From positions 1 through 7,630 of the forward strand of contig JAQVEY010000104.1 in the NCBI GenBank assembly GCA_028697515.1: a DNA stretch of 7,630 bases, read 5' to 3'. The notes under the pieces were generated by a model. That model saw only the letters and a program-made list of their open reading frames with translations, was not told the origin of the DNA and did no database searches. This document shows, one piece after another, positions 7,334 through 7,630 of this stretch (its first letter is position 1; every line of letters begins with the position of its first letter). This DNA is from Bacteroidales bacterium. GTDB taxonomy: Bacteria; Bacteroidota; Bacteroidia; Bacteroidales; ML635J-15. The position numbers and the translations under genes were made by a program.

Positions 7334-7367
7334 CTAGAGCGTTAGACTCTTTAGGGTTTCAAAATTT

Positions 7368-7441
7368 GGGGCATTAGCTCATCTGGCTAGAGCGTTAGAC
7401 TGGCAGTCTAGAGGTGATCGGTTCGAGTCCGATATGCTCCA
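7368..7441 (+). tRNA. tRNA-Ala, anticodon GGC
   Basis: The 74 bases fold as a full cloverleaf. The acceptor stem GGGGCAT pairs with ATGCTCC and includes the G3-U70 wobble that marks alanine tRNAs. The D-stem is GCTC/GAGC. The anticodon stem TTAGA/TCTAG has loop CTGGCAG, giving anticodon GGC at 7402-7404, which reads GCC and GCU codons. The T-arm is ATCGG-TTCGAGT-CCGAT. The discriminator base is A at 7441, and the 3' CCA is not encoded (the next bases are CAA). The same sequence supplies the broken 5'-half copy just upstream. Confidence 0.96.
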
Positions 7442-7442
7442 C

Positions 7443-7468
7443 AAGGTCTTCATATAGAGACCTTTTTT
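7443..7468 (+). terminator. intrinsic terminator after tRNA-Ala
   Basis: AAGGTCT (7443-7449) pairs with AGACCTT (7458-7464) around an eight-base loop, and the stem runs into six T residues (7463-7468). It begins two bases after the tRNA and ends three bases before the next start codon. It should end the tRNA transcript, and it also limits or tunes transcription into the GIY-YIG gene. Confidence 0.8.
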
Positions 7469-7471
7469 ATT

Positions 7472-7630
7472 ATGTCTTATTTTGTTTATGTATTATATTC
7501 CAAAAATTTTGATCGTTTTTATTACGGTCAAACTGAAAATTTGGAAGCAAGATTATTGAACCATAATAATCTTAAAGTTTCGTCAACATCAAAATACTGT
7601 CCATGGATAATTTATGCATATAAAGAATGT
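7472..7630 (+). CDS. GIY-YIG nuclease-family small protein, 3' end outside window
   Basis: The first 53 codons are present and the frame stays open to the window end. The product starts MSYFVYVLYS, the 'GIY' strand, and continues FYYGQT (16-21), the 'YIG' strand. R27 in LEARLLNH matches the catalytic arginine, and H31 sits at the usual conserved histidine/asparagine position. Later residues (SKYCPWIIYAYKE) match the next strand of this small-domain family, whose single-domain members are often about 80-100 residues. Such proteins are predicted DNA endonucleases; for most small bacterial members the biological role is unclear. The ATG lies three bases after the T-run of the tRNA terminator, so no separate promoter fits between. 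Expression probably depends on read-through from the tRNA or on a promoter within the tRNA region. The in-frame ATG together with the motif at the very N-terminus supports this start. Confidence 0.87.
   Translation, partial: MSYFVYVLYSKNFDRFYYGQTENLEARLLNHNNLKVSSTSKYCPWIIYAYKEC

Larger units (their letters stand above)
7179..7348 (+). pseudogene. broken tRNA-Ala copy: 5' half only, split in the D-loop
   Basis: Bases 7179-7198 equal the first 20 bases of the intact tRNA-Ala at 7368. Bases 7334-7348 (CTAGAGCGTTAGACT) equal its nucleotides 20-34, sharing one C with the first piece. Together they rebuild the acceptor 5' strand, the D-arm and the 5' side of the anticodon stem, interrupted in the D-loop by 7199-7333. 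The copy ends at the conserved U33, directly before the anticodon; the 3' half is missing, so it cannot fold into a tRNA. The match to the intact gene also covers the three preceding T bases (7176-7178 against 7365-7367), so flanking DNA was duplicated with it. It is best read as a duplication remnant later interrupted, or as a recombination scar. Confidence 0.8.

Noticed and set aside
7179..7348. A functional intron-containing tRNA
   Set aside because: The anticodon and whole 3' half are absent after 7348, so removing the insert would not give a tRNA, and the break is in the D-loop rather than at a usual intron site.
7176..7387. CRISPR array or tandem repeat array
   Set aside because: There are only two copies of the repeated segment, and both are explained by tRNA-Ala.

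Overview
The window is AT-rich DNA that looks like a Bacteroidota (Bacteroidetes) chromosome. Two proteins end in type IX secretion (T9SS) type A sorting domains, two others are lipoproteins, start codons lack clear Shine-Dalgarno sequences, and the one promoter-like motif resembles the TTG / TAnnTTTG type of that phylum. Species cannot be named from the sequence.

Left part (1-5504, minus strand): four tightly packed genes, read right to left, form a probable operon. They encode a cyclophilin-like lipoprotein (4632-5504), a long M16 zinc metallopeptidase with signal peptide (1746-4625), a secreted endonuclease/exonuclease/phosphatase-fold hydrolase with a T9SS tail (460-1725), and a YkgJ-type cysteine-cluster protein that runs off the window (1-453). 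Gaps are 6, 20 and 6 bases. Three of the four products are exported, so the operon mainly serves the envelope or outside of the cell.

Middle (5505-7173): a 72-base divergent intergenic region separates that operon from two plus-strand genes, a small lipoprotein with a carboxypeptidase-regulatory-like beta domain (5577-5990) and a T9SS-sorted protein of unknown function (6019-7173). They are 28 bases apart and probably co-transcribed.

Right part (7174-7630): this is the most unusual stretch. An intact tRNA-Ala(GGC) gene (7368-7441) is preceded by a broken copy of its own 5' half. That copy is split in the D-loop by about 135 bases that carry hairpins at both ends, and it stops just before the anticodon. 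The intact tRNA is followed at once by a terminator-like hairpin (7443-7468) and, three bases later, by the start of a small GIY-YIG nuclease gene that leaves the window. A duplicated and interrupted tRNA next to a GIY-YIG nuclease suggests a small mobile or recombination-prone locus. That link is an inference.
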